From Nemertoderma westbladi (taxonomy: Eukaryota; Xenacoelomorpha; Nemertodermatida; Nemertodermatidae), in assembly GCA_032718475.1 (NCBI GenBank), contig JAUCBJ010007572.1:24301-88300 (forward strand): 64,000 bases of DNA, given 5' to 3'. Made by a program: the position numbers and the translations under genes. The first letter of the stretch is position 1. Every line of letters begins with the position of its first letter. A model generated the notes under the pieces. That model made no database searches and had not been told where the DNA came from. It was given only the letters and a program-made list of their open reading frames with translations. Positions 22,015 through 33,398 of this stretch are shown here, in pieces.

Positions 22015-22600
22015 GAGTAAAAATATTGCCGCAATCAACTATATAAACGTGCGAAACCGAAAGACAAATATTAAAGAGAAAGAGCTAGCGATAATCCGGG
22101 AGGCCCAGGAGCGCAGACTGCAGACTGGAGACGACCCGTTCACGAGACGCAAGAGTACGCCGGTGTTGGTAACCAAGTCTACAGACGGAGTCCCATTCCT
22201 AACCAAACTCAAACAAAGAGAGGCCGAAGTCACTGCCAAACGTCAACAGGAATGGGACAATATCAAAGCTGAACAAATACAGAGGCAGTCCCTGGCACAG
22301 AACACGTCCACCCGTACTGGTATAATGGCTACTCTCATTGGGGACTCTATGTTGCTAGGGCAACGGGACTCCCCTGGTGGGGGGGCCCCTGAGACTCAAC
22401 CAGACAATGTCGATGGCACCCCAGTAGACAGTAAAGGCGACCTATACTCAGTACACGACTTTGATATAACTATCGATTTACCCATGGGTTCTGGGACCGC
22501 CCCTCCCTTGTCTGTGATCCCAAAGTCACAAGACACCGGATTGACCCCCAAGCGTTGTTTAGATTTGGATTCGTATAAGAAAATGCGCGGATTAATTTAG
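22015..22600 (+). CDS. RTF1: RTF1, C-terminal exon
   Basis: The exon follows the acceptor TTTTATTTTAG and completes the split Arg codon, then SKNIAAINYINVRNRK. The conserved DPFTRR motif, the LYSVHDFDITIDL segment (human LFKVHDFDVKIDL) and the terminal LDLDSYKKMRGLI (human LNLEDYKKRRGLI) identify it as the RTF1 C terminus, which contacts the rest of the Paf1 complex. The stop is TAG at 22598. The intron before it is 12,145 bp, very long compared with the others here (2.4 kb and 0.5 kb), because it holds the exon-derived array and the nested protease. Confidence 0.95.
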
Positions 22601-23265
22601 CATATTTGTATTATAGCATTGTGGTGTATGTAGTTTGTACAATTATTGTACATAATGGCTGACCTGTGGTACAATTGTTATCAATTACGATAACTTTGAG
22701 TTTTTTTTTTTTACGAAATTTTGAGTTTCACAACAAAATAACGGGAATCTCAAGTTAACATCATGTTGTATTTCTAACTACAGTATTGCATTCATGATGT
22801 ATATCATTTGTAATGGGTTGTAATTTGGGGAGTTTTTCCTTTTTTTGTGAGACTCAACAATTTATGGACCGATCTCGAAGTATTCATACTTAACTCACAG
22901 TTCACTTTTACTCAGATATTCATAAATATATTATTACTTTTATTATTAATATTCGGTTTATTTAAAAAATATAGCGATTATAATACTGTTTGCTGTCAGT
23001 ATTAAATACGAAATCTGATATTTGACAACTCTATCACCCCCACCTTAACGCACAGTTATTTTTGGTCTGTCTGTCTGGAATGTCTACTAGACCAAAATCA
23101 CACAGTTATTAGAATCTCAAATTAATGTTTTATTAGTCTTGGGAAGGAGTCAATATATAGTCAACAATTTTGGTAAATTAATAATAATTAATCAAACCAA
23201 CTCTGTTACGTGTTTGATGTGTACGCTGCTGTACGGTAAACATCAATGTCACTCATATTTTAACA
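22601..23265. other. RTF1 3' flank
   Basis: AT-rich; contains the RTF1 3' UTR. No unambiguous AATAAA sits close to the stop. A short TTTTGGTCT...AGACCAAAA hairpin lies near 23070. Confidence 0.45.
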
Positions 23266-24540
23266 AACGAATGATTGTCACTGTAATTGTATGAGGTGTG
23301 TGTCACTGTGATTGTATGAGGTGTGTGTCACTGATTGTATGGGGTGTGTGTCACTGATTGTATGAGGTGTGTGTCACTGATTGTATGAGGTGTGTGTCAC
23401 TGATTGTATAAGGTGTGTGTTGGTGTGATTGTATGACGTGTGTGTCACTAATTGTATGAGGTGTGTGTCACTAATTGTATGAGGTGTGTGTTGGTGTGAT
23501 TGTATGAGGTGTGTGTCACTGATGGTATGAGGTGTGTGTCGCTGTTATTGTATGAGGTGTGTGTCACTGATTGTATGAGGTGTGTGTCACTGATTGTATG
23601 AGGTGTGTGTCACTGATTGTATGAGGTGTGTGTCACTAATTGTATGAGGTGTGTGTCACTGATTGTATGAGGTGTGTGTCACTTATTGTATGAGGTGTGT
23701 GTCGCTGTGATTGTATGAGGTGTGTGTCACTGATTGTATGAGGTGTGTGTCACTGATTGTATGAGGTGTGTGTCACTGATGGTATGAGGTGTGTGTCACT
23801 AATTGTATGAGGTGTGTGTCACTGATTGTATGAGGTGTGTGTCACTTATTGTATGAGGTGTGTGTCGCTGTGATTGTATGAGGTGTGTGTCACTGATTGT
23901 ATGAGGTGTGTGTCACTGATTGTATGAGGTGTGTGTCACTGATTGTATGAGGTGTGTGTCACTGATTGTATGAGGTGTGTGTCACTGATTGTATGAGGTG
24001 TGTGTCACTGATTGTATGAGGTGTGTGTCACTGATTGTATGAGGTGTGTGTCACTGATTGTATGAGGTGTGTGTCACTGATTGTATGAGGTGTGTGTCAC
24101 TGATTGTATGATGTGTGTGTCACTGATTGTATGAGGTGTGTGTCACTGATGGTATGAGGTGTGTGTCACTAATTGTATGAGGTGTGTGTCACTGATTGTA
24201 TGAGGTGTGTGTCACTGATTGTATGAGGTGTGTGTCACTGATTGTATGAGGTGTGTGTCACTGATTGTATGAGGTGTGTGTCACTGATTGTATGAGGTGT
24301 GTGTCACTGATTGTATGAGGTGTGTGTCGCTGTGATTGTATGATATGTGTGTCACTGATTGTATGAGGTGTGTGTCACTGATGGTATGAGGTGTGTGTCA
24401 CTGTGATTGTATGAGGTGTGTGTCGCTGTGATTGTATGAGGTGTGTGTCGCTGTGATTGTATGAGGTGTGTGTCGCTGTGATTGTATGCGGTGTGTGTCG
24501 CTGTGATTGTATGAGGTGATTGCGTGAGGTGTGTGCACTG
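23266..24540. repeat. 23 bp satellite, ~55 copies
   Basis: The unit is TGTGTGTCACTGATTGTATG plus AGG. Variants CACTGTGATTG and CGCTGTGATTG add two bases, and CACTAATTG and CACTTATTG are substitutions; the longer variants cluster at both ends. It lies between convergent RTF1 and the calcyphosin-2 homologue. No frame stays open. Confidence 0.95.
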
Positions 24541-24800
24541 TGCAGTTCGTGCAATGAGGATGAGACATGTCTGTAAGTCCCAGCGCCTACGTGGTACTTT
24601 TTGTTATCATGTTTTGTCAGTTTTTACTTTTTAGATTTTTGTAATTACTAAATAAATATTACACCTTGATAATCAATTATTTTACAATCTGATAAATATA
24701 AATAAATAAAAAACTGTAATTTTTCAAAACAAATATTTCTTTAATTTTCTTAATTCTAAATATTTATAATTTAAACAGATTTTCTTAATTAATTATATTT

Positions 24801-26411
24801 TTAGTAACACCAGGTAGTTTTGATAAACTTTATAAATGATTGGTTATCAGTTATGGCTAGACTAACTCCCCAATGTATCTCCTCCCACGCTCTATAACAG
24901 ATACCTTGGGGCGGCAGACCCCCGAAGTATTGTCTGTAGTCATCAGCCTGTCTCGAGGGCAGCCACTCCCCAACGGCTTGTAATCGTGCGAACTTATTGA
25001 GAGTAGCGGAGTCAACCCGACCGGAATGCATCGGGTCGAGTTTCTGAAACACCTTACGGGCTATAGCCAATCGTAGTTCATCGGGTTCCTGGATGACCGT
25101 TGCCATAAGCAACCCGTAGTTAATTGGTTGATCCGGGGAGCCATTGGCGACGAGATTCCGAGGCCAAATCTGAGTTAATTCTTCAGCCGAAACGGGAATA
25201 CGGAAGGAGTTCAAACCGCGCAGGAGTTTATCGTAAGTCACATCGTCGGTTTCGGTGATACTCAACTTCCGGAATAATTCTCCGAGTCCGGAAATCGTTT
25301 TAACGCTTCTGTTTCGTATCGTTTCGACGACGCGGTTTTGTATTTGTTTAAGGAATTCCGGTGGATTCGATGCGACCGGGGGTCGTTCGAACTCTGAGTC
25401 GAATTCGGTAACTCGGATGATGTACCGAAATAACTCGGAAGGTGGCGAACCTTCCGGGTTGCCGACCAGCACGGAACCCGTTGGAACGAGAACCAACGAG
25501 TTGCCGACGGCGAGATCGTCGAGGTGGAAAGGGGAACCGGTTGACGGGTTGATGAAAATCCGTCGGTCTGTGAACGGCAGACTGGAGGAACGACGGCCGA
25601 GTCGACGGAACTCGTAGAACGTCAACGACGAATCGCAGAAGAAGAAGAATCCGTACAACTCCTTGAGAGCCAATCGGCTGTTAGTCGTTACTAGGCGACA
25701 GTCGAAGCGGAGTCGTTGAGAGGCCGCACGGTGCGAGGGATGCACGCTGGATGACGTTGATTTGTTTACTTCCTCCTTAGCAACGATGCTGTCTTGGTTG
25801 CTATGTGGGGAATCCTTGGAAGGCGGTGAATTACAAGGGCTGTTAGGAGGAAAGTATTGTTGCAGCTTACTTTCAGTTTGAATGTTATTACTCCCATATT
25901 CTGTGTTTTTAATGTTTGTTTGTAAGTTTTTACTTTCAGTTTCTATATAGTAAGTAAATGCGCGGTCAGTCTCAGCTTGTCTTTCTTTCAGTTTAGCTGC
26001 GGCTATCAGCGGCGACTCTAGAGGGGCGTCACGGGCGCTGCGCGTTACCCGTTTCGCTTTATCATCCCGGTACTCGCGGTAAATATTCTGGAAGTGCTCC
26101 GGGGCCGCTGGGAGGTGTTCCGGTACTGTATCCGGAACGCCCGGTGTGCGGATTGGCAGTTTGTATCGGCCCGGGTTGGGCGCGGGCGCGGGGTCCCAGG
26201 GCGCGGGCGCTCTGTATCTGTCCCGTCCCGGTGCCGTGCCCCATGACACGGTGGATCCGGACCCAGCGGAGACCAGCCCACCAGAACGGCCGCTATACGG
26301 CTGTATGAGGACGTCCTCGTTGGTGAATTCGTTAAGGTTGAGTGAGGGTACGCTTACGGGAAACTCACCGGAATCGCGGCTGTGGGATGTTGGTACTGTG
26401 TTAGTAAACAT
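24801..26411 (-). CDS. CAPS2: Calcyphosin-2-like protein with degenerate EF-hands
   Basis: Single-exon frame of 536 aa from the ATG at 26411. The first ~230 residues are low complexity (Pro/Gly-rich, then Ser/Asn-rich). Residues ~236-345 (FDCRLVTTNSRLALKELYGF, FYEFRRLGRRSSSLPF) match the conserved N-terminal module of vertebrate calcyphosin-2. Residues ~370-535 form the EF-hand-like part and end SFIKFIKTTWCY, aligning with the DFVNILRTPWGI ending of that family. The EF loops look poor for Ca2+: the first has lost acidic positions, and the later DPMHSGRVDSAT has Thr where Glu is expected at position 12. Members are linked to cilia and calcium in other animals, and the function here is inferred. 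It is convergent with RTF1 across the 23 bp satellite. Confidence 0.85.
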   Translation of the reverse strand: MFTNTVPTSHSRDSGEFPVSVPSLNLNEFTNEDVLIQPYSGRSGGLVSAGSGSTVSWGTAPGRDRYRAPAPWDPAPAPNPGRYKLPIRTPGVPDTVPEHLPAAPEHFQNIYREYRDDKAKRVTRSARDAPLESPLIAAAKLKERQAETDRAFTYYIETESKNLQTNIKNTEYGSNNIQTESKLQQYFPPNSPCNSPPSKDSPHSNQDSIVAKEEVNKSTSSSVHPSHRAASQRLRFDCRLVTTNSRLALKELYGFFFFCDSSLTFYEFRRLGRRSSSLPFTDRRIFINPSTGSPFHLDDLAVGNSLVLVPTGSVLVGNPEGSPPSELFRYIIRVTEFDSEFERPPVASNPPEFLKQIQNRVVETIRNRSVKTISGLGELFRKLSITETDDVTYDKLLRGLNSFRIPVSAEELTQIWPRNLVANGSPDQPINYGLLMATVIQEPDELRLAIARKVFQKLDPMHSGRVDSATLNKFARLQAVGEWLPSRQADDYRQYFGGLPPQGICYRAWEEIHWGVSLAITDNQSFIKFIKTTWCY

Positions 26412-27057
26412 TGTCACAACAATTTGCTAATGGGGTGTATCAATTTAAAATAATTTATACAGTATATTCGGTTATAAAGGCATAAATTTTAGGGATGAAT
26501 TTAGGCTGTTTAAAATATCATTCTGACAATTTGGTGTTCTAAATGGTGTGCCCCTATCAGATTTTCAACTATTCCACTTTTTTATTTACCGCATTACTAC
26601 AATATTAAAGTTATTACGCCTTGTACCGTGGTGCCGGTTCGCGGTACTGGTGGTACACAGCCTACAATCAGAAGTTTACCTGGATAACTGTATTATTGTT
26701 TACAATGGTTGCCATGGCAACATTGCCATGCCAACCATTGGAATTGAAGTTGGAAAATAGTTAACAACGAAGTTGCGTAATGGATGCGCTCGCTATATAT
26801 TGTCCCATGTGAAGTCAAGTATACCAGACTTTCTGCTGTTATAACACTAAACAAATTAGTATCCGTGCAGGTTAAAAGAAAGATCGATAAGCGCTATAAA
26901 ACACTTATAGGGAGAAATATGCAATATGTCGTACAACTATGGCGGCAATGGCAACTATTAATTGCTTATAACCCAGTTTTACCCTAAAATCCCGACACTT
27001 ACAGCTAGGTGGTCGTTTCTATCGTCAGAGGATGACTTCGTCCACCTCCTGGTATGA
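26412..27057. other. Upstream region of the calcyphosin-2-like gene, no gene seen
   Basis: AT-rich DNA with short frames that have no domain content. A GGTTGCCATGGCAAC palindrome lies near 26706. Confidence 0.4.
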
Positions 27058-27844
27058 ATAACTACAACTACTATCGGCATGCTGCATTGCTGCTGCACTA
27101 TATATATATATATTACATATATATTTAGAATGCTGTGACGGCTTGTCAACGAAATTGGGCCGCCATAACTCCCTAATCACCTTTGTACATTAGTAGATTT
27201 GATAGATTATCTGCATCTTCAAGGCTAGTGTCCTTTAAGATGCGTCTCAAGAAAGTCATGGGCTGTCCACCATGCATATTCACTCCGTGATGCCGTCAAA
27301 ACACAAGATTGGGCACTATGGCTGGTCCTTACGGCGAAAGCAATGTTCTGCAAAGCGGGGGCGGCTTCGTTCAAGTTTAAAGCTAGGTGAGACTTATGAA
27401 ACAGCTCCAATGTTGTACTGTATATAGTCTGATGGGATGTACTTGACACAATGAAGCAGCGCGCAGCATTCTTGTATACGTGCCATCCATAGATTTGGTA
27501 TCCTCTGCAGCTAGAGCCCAGCATGGACTGACATAGGAGTTCTGGTTCTGGTTTGCAACCATCGAGATTAACGAGTCTCCACGAAAAGATCAATAGTTGT
27601 TAGGTGGCACATCTTTGGGTCAGGGACCAACTTATTTGTTTTAATTTCATAAAGGGACTCTCTTTTCCTATACATGTCCGCAATACTGTGATGAAGGAAC
27701 TTTAAATAAGAAATTTAACAAAAAAATACAGTAAGGAATTTCAAAGACCTCAGGGGGCACGCCATCTACTCCACGATTGTTCTAGATGCTCTTTGCTGCA
27801 GTCTTGATTTCAGCCAAAGAGATGCCACCAATGTTGTTTAGTTT

Positions 27845-28755
27845 CTTTAATCCACTAAGTGGCTTAAATTTTTATATACTGTATATGATATCTGCATAGA
27901 TTTAGACATAGACAATACAAAGCATAAAATTGCACTGAAGTAAAAACCGCTTACGGCAGTAATAACTATTTACATACTTGTGTGTAAAGTAGCACTTTAC
28001 AGTGTGATGATCCGAGTGGCTTTGTTACACGAACGAACGTTAGTGAGTGAGTGAAAATAAAGCCACGAGGATCAGAACACTGTAAAGTACTTTGCAACAA
28101 GTATGTATGTAGTTTTATTCCAAAATTTTAACATTACGAAATGATTGTATATTCATTACAGTATAAGTGATAGAAACTGCACAAATTAAACTAGTTGCTG
28201 TATAAATAAATGTAAAAATGACATAAATTATGTTATAAATAAGTTAGCTTATATTTATGGTGGCGTTTGGAGACATGTTATAATAATATAGCTAGGGCCT
28301 ACTGGTTATTAATAGCTATACCCCGCCTACCGGTAGGTAATGCAGTAGGCCTATCTGGCTGTCAGGCAAATTTCCACCTATTGTTTACGTGGTATCCATG
28401 ACGGCGTTAAGTAATGTCCACTAGGGGGGCATTACTTAACGCCGTCATGGTTACCACGTAAACAAGAACACCAAATACAATACTAAATGTACAGGCCAAT
28501 ACAATGCTGTAATGTCCTCTAAAGTTGTAAAGTGCTAAATAACAACTCGCTGTAAATACTAACAGCGTTGAGTAATGTTACAATTTTGGAATAAAATATA
28601 TAAACACAATGGAATATTTGGTAGGGCTACAGTCTACAAATCATCATTTTTGATGCCATGCTATGAAATGGTGGCACAACATGATGGTTTAAAATATGTG
28701 GTATAATGATAGTTGCTCGCCGGGATCGTGATAGTTCGGAGTGAGGATATGAATG
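27845..28755. mobile_element. Hairpin-rich non-autonomous DNA element inserted in the old LINE
   Basis: The insertion contains three inverted structures. The first is a ~50 bp-arm hairpin at 27973-28105 starting CATACTTG. The second is an inverted pair of TTTTATTCCAAAATTTTAAC near 28113 and its complement near 28575. The third is a 36 bp-arm hairpin at 28381-28465. Related pieces occur at 20885 and 21715. No coding sequence is seen. Exact ends are uncertain. Confidence 0.6.
28381..28465. repeat. Inverted repeat, 36 bp arms, 13 bp spacer
   Basis: Arms start TTGTTTACGTGGTATCCATG and match with one mismatch around the spacer TCCACTAGGGGGG. Confidence 0.9.
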
Positions 28756-29770
28756 GGGATATCTGACAGACTTATATATACGACTTATATGTGCATGATG
28801 TACCTCAAAGTTATAAGGCAATACCCTGCCATTGTTTAGGAGCTTCTCAAAGTGGGCCTTCCAACCTTTGAGGCGTTCAGCTGGAGTTTCAGCCATAACC
28901 TTGGTAGTTAGATGGCCTTCCTCCAAGTGAGTAGGTTTGTTGATTGCCATGCCGGGCTGTCGCCTCTGATGCAAGAGCCTCATACCTGTTACTCAGCTGT
29001 AGTGTGAAGCTGGATCTTACGCTGGGCTGTGGCGATAGAGGGGAGCAATCATGCCTTGGCAAGGGCGATTTCTTAGCTCTGTTAGCGCGGAGACTAAGTC
29101 ATACCTTGGTCACAATAAGGCGGTGATCACTGGAGATATGTCGAAGTGTAAATGAACTACAGTCTTGTACAGAGCTCCTGTATTTCCTACGAAACAGAAT
29201 ATGGTCTATCTGGGACTTGTGACCATTGGGCCCAGTATGATTCCATTAATTTCCAGTCCGCCTCTCCTCTTGAACTGGATCCCAGCCGAGAACAATCCAT
29301 TTCCAGAGATTAAATCTTGAAGATGGACGGAGTTTCGGTTAACACTATTGCTGTAGACCCAGGGCGATGTAGGTGATCGATGCAGACTTGCATTTTAAAG
29401 TCTCCCAGGAATGTTAAGAATGCATGCTGATTCACTCCATTAGTGGCTGCTTGTAGATTCTGGTAGAAATTTTCCACCTCCTCTACTGTGGTGAATAGCA
29501 TACAATTAAAATCAACTTAGAAAACTTCTTAGCCAGTCTTTCAGAACATGAGAAGTGGCAACGGATGATGAGGTTAGAGATTTGGTCTATTTTTTCCAAT
29601 GCTGCATGTGTAATTGCATTCATCTATAGATCCATTACTACCATTGCCGCTATCAACTGCGATGCGAGGGAATGTCGCCAACCTCCCCCATGTCCTTAAT
29701 CAGAACCTCATCAGTCTGTCCAGTGTGCATTCGGTGCCCTTGAATACCCACTGCGCTGTGTTTTGAGTAA

Positions 29771-31094
29771 ACATAATGGCCAATCTACCGAATCAATCAC
29801 ACATTCCAAAAAGCTCTCTAGTTTCACTCATATTTTCTGAACTCCTTTATAGACTTATCTTAGAACAATAATTATCAAATACGGTATGTCATTTCCCATG
29901 TCTTAAAAATACGTTGCCTTTACCTTCCGTAAAAAAACTAAGTCAAAAACTATCTTTATAAGCTATTGAAATTTTATTTATTTGAAAATATGATATGATA
30001 CTCGTAATACAATCAATTTATTTAGGCTCTCCCTCGGTGATCACGAACCACATACCCAGACAGGGTTGCTGAGAGAAAAAAAGTGGGCCCGAATAATGTA
30101 ATAATTGTGGAAAATCCGAGACCCTATTTCTTATTTTGATGTGAAATAGGTGTAACATAGAATCAACTCCAACTGTTACACCACCTGTGAAATGAACTTA
30201 TGTTCTGGAATGTGGCTTCTGAGATTAGGTACCCGTTGCTGGTCCCCCTCCCCTCGGATCAGATGGCCACAACTGGCTCTGCTTCCGCCGTCAGTCATAA
30301 CATATCCGTTAATTAATTTAAAAAAATTTTCTTCACACGTTAAAATATAATTTTCTTACAATAAAAATAGAACAAATTCTATGTCAAACTCATTTTTAAA
30401 TAATTAAAATTTTGATGTGCAATAATTGTATAATTATCGGTGCCATTTTCACGTTATCTGAAAATATTCTGATACACAAATGGGAATGATTTCCGAATTG
30501 TCATCCTATTTACAATGTTATTAATGAAACAAAGTAGGCCTACTGTATACAAAATAAAATAAATATTTTTATTAACCGCCCTTTCTTTTACAGTACATTG
30601 TACATACTGTACATGGTACATAATTTGATTACTACATTACTGCCAGGTAGATTAGGGATAAATAGCTTACGTTATATTGAGTTTGTGTTAAAACTTCAAC
30701 TGATAAACCAGGAGCAGTAGTCACTGAGAATGTCACAGTTACCTAGCAACCGTATTGTGTCTGTAAAGCAGCAGGGTGGCCAGTAATGACCACAGTCTGA
30801 CTCAGATTGGGTGTGTGTGGGTTGCTACATTATTGATTAGATTTCCAGTCTGGTCCATTCACAGTAGACTTACTACTGTATAATAAGACTTTGTAGGCTT
30901 GCCTATATTTTATTATTAAATTTTACAATTTATTTAAGTATTTAAATTTACACTGGTAGAGACTAAGCCGATAATTATGGATTCTGACATAAAGTTTTAT
31001 TTTAATTACTTTACAGTTGGATTTATAGAAAATCCGCGTATTACAGTACAGTAGTATTCGAAATAGCCTTTGAAATTTATTTAATTAAATTTAT
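29771..31094. other. Gene-free stretch
   Basis: AT-rich unique-looking sequence. No exon, RNA gene or repeat recognised on either strand. Confidence 0.45.
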
Positions 31095-31450
31095 GGCTGT
31101 CATTACGCGAGTGCGCCCCCCCCCCCCCCCCCCCCCCATCATGGTATGATTGGACCTGGTTGTTTACATTTCTGGCCCTAGAACTGATACCGGTATTAAT
31201 TATGTGTTGTATTTATCTTACCGCGTTATAATTTTAAGCAAACAGGATATAAGTAAGCCAGAGGGCGGGGGGACTTCGAAACATTTAAAACTAATCCGTC
31301 TCCAGGGGAAAATCGACGCAAATACAGTATTGAATTTCGTTTATTGTTTTGGTTATAATAACGTGTCGCTGTAACCTGCACCTTTCCCTAAATTGATAAT
31401 TTAACGTATTATTTCGCCGAGAAGGGATTTACGTCCGCCCCCTCTCCCTG
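31095..31450. mobile_element. Poly-C MITE family member
   Basis: Bounded by a 22-base poly-C at 31116 and a C-rich stretch at ~31436. Inside are AAAATCGACGCAAATACAGT, CGTTTATTGTTTTGGTTATA and CTGCACCTTTCCCTAAATT in the family order, close to the members at 4880, 36258 and (reversed) 61422. Confidence 0.7.
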
Positions 31451-33398
31451 TCTTAAGTAAGCCTACCAAAACTGCTATGATTCACTGACTCCGTGGGTCA
31501 AAGTCCCAACAAGGAGTTGATAGTTTATAAAATATTGTTTCTTTAGTGTGGGTTGAATGTTTTATTGTAAGGTAAGTCCCCCTATCCTCTCTATCTGCCA
31601 GGTATATCGTATCTACATGGTAACTGAGTCCTGACCCATTCTCGAATATTTTAAGTTTGTTGTGACTAAAGTGTTTTAAATAGAATTGAAGTCCCACTGT
31701 AACTATGGCAAAAACAAAACAATTACAGTAGGCTGAAAGGGCCTCCTTCCTAGTCCTTATGCAGTTAACATAATTAAATGGTATAATAGGCAGAGATATA
31801 TTCTTCAGAGAATAGTAGCGGATAACTGTGATAAAGGAAAGGGATGGGTGTGGTGCTTAGTTAATTATTTATGTTGACTGATTAATTAGCCTCTTTCATA
31901 TTTGCGCCAAACTCATCTCTGTGTCAACGTCAGAGCCCCCCACCCACCCCCCCCCCTCTCCAATTCCACGGCACGACCGGGACTATAACAACACTAGCAG
32001 ACTTAGCACTCTATAATGTTGATAACATTATCATCATTAACATCGGTATAAATTTAATACCTCAGTATTAAATCAAAAGACCCTCTATTATTATTATTAT
32101 TTTGATGTTTCAATGACGCTGTTATAATAAGGCAATGCAACAGTAACATGGCTTAAATTATTCTTGCATCGTGCATTGGTTGCATATTAAGATTTACACT
32201 ATTTATATTGAGATTGACTGGCACTTATTTATTTGTCCTACACCCAACCAATATCCCTTTATCCCCTAGAATACGTATGCAGTTATAATTTATATGCACC
32301 AGACTTTGAGATCACCATTCACCTATCAAGGGACGGAGCAATATCCATGGGTAGTCAAAGGAATATGTTACGTAGCAACACAATCTCATTGGCTAACCAC
32401 TTCCCTCATTGGGCACCATTTCCTGTAATGCATTAAAGCACTTTGGTTTGGCAGAGACAAATAAAGGCGACCAACCATTACTGCACTGAGCCTTCTGGCT
32501 GTGCCGTTGACTAGGGAAGAAACATTGGCTGCGGATAGGCGGTTGCTTGGAGACCATGGAATTACTATCTTTACATTGTCACTGTGCACACTATGACTAA
32601 TATAGTACCATAAGGGAAGAATGACCCAATAGCTCTAGCTGGTGGTGTAGTGATGATGGCGTATAATGCATTCATATAGCAGGGCTTTTTATTGACTCCA
32701 ATCGTTGACTCATTCATTGGTCTTCTAGTTTACTTATTAATTTCTAATGTCCGTGAACGGGACTTCGTAGGTTGTTTTTGTTACCATGACACTGGATTTC
32801 CAAATAAAATATGAACTAAATATAGTTGATTTTTTAGGCACATTTTGCGTGAATTAGATAATTTATCAATACGGAATTGCGGGAATTTATTTTATGATTT
32901 TTTTCGAGAATTATTTCGCCGGAAATTTCGTAAAATTCTTGAAAATTATATTGTAAATTATAATAATATATAGAACTATATTATTATACAGTTTATTATA
33001 ATTTCTATAATATATTATTAGGCCAACATAATATGATATTATACAATGAATATAATATTATATTTTGCTATGTACTAAAATTAATTGACGTCATGAGTGA
33101 CTGATGAATACACTATGGCCGTCCCAAAAGGACCTATAACCCCTGTGAATGTGATGCAATAGCGGGGCATCTCTAGTATATTATTGTGTTTTATTTTTAG
33201 CATCAAGGAAAGGCTAAGATAGTTATCCTTCTACTCGATGCATTTTCTTTCTCTTACAGTATTGGAATTCTATTAAATTATTGTATTTACATTGTTGTAG
33301 ACTTATAGTTTGATTTATATTATTTTATAACTGTGAGCCAGTTTGACAATAACTTATTATTTATAATTAATAGTTTATAAGAATATTTATAATTGACT
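31451..33398. other. Gene-free upstream region of the BCL11-like gene
   Basis: AT-rich. A C-rich patch lies near 31935. A stretch at 32930-33070 is composed almost only of A and T with nested TATAATA words. No coding exon could be supported, but a non-coding 5' exon of the zinc-finger gene could lie here. Confidence 0.4.

Larger units (their letters stand above)
27058..29770 (-). mobile_element. Old LINE copy, split by a later insertion
   Basis: On the minus strand this follows the same order as the LINE at 56637-60412. The (TAG)n-adjacent 3' end lies near 27060, the C-terminal region at 27190-27600, the reverse transcriptase start at ~27740-27840, and then the linker and endonuclease region from ~28756 to 29770. 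Many stops, frameshifts and deletions make it a pseudogene. The homology is broken at 27845-28755 by a repeat-rich insertion. It is far more diverged than the copies at 6255 and 60413. Confidence 0.82.
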
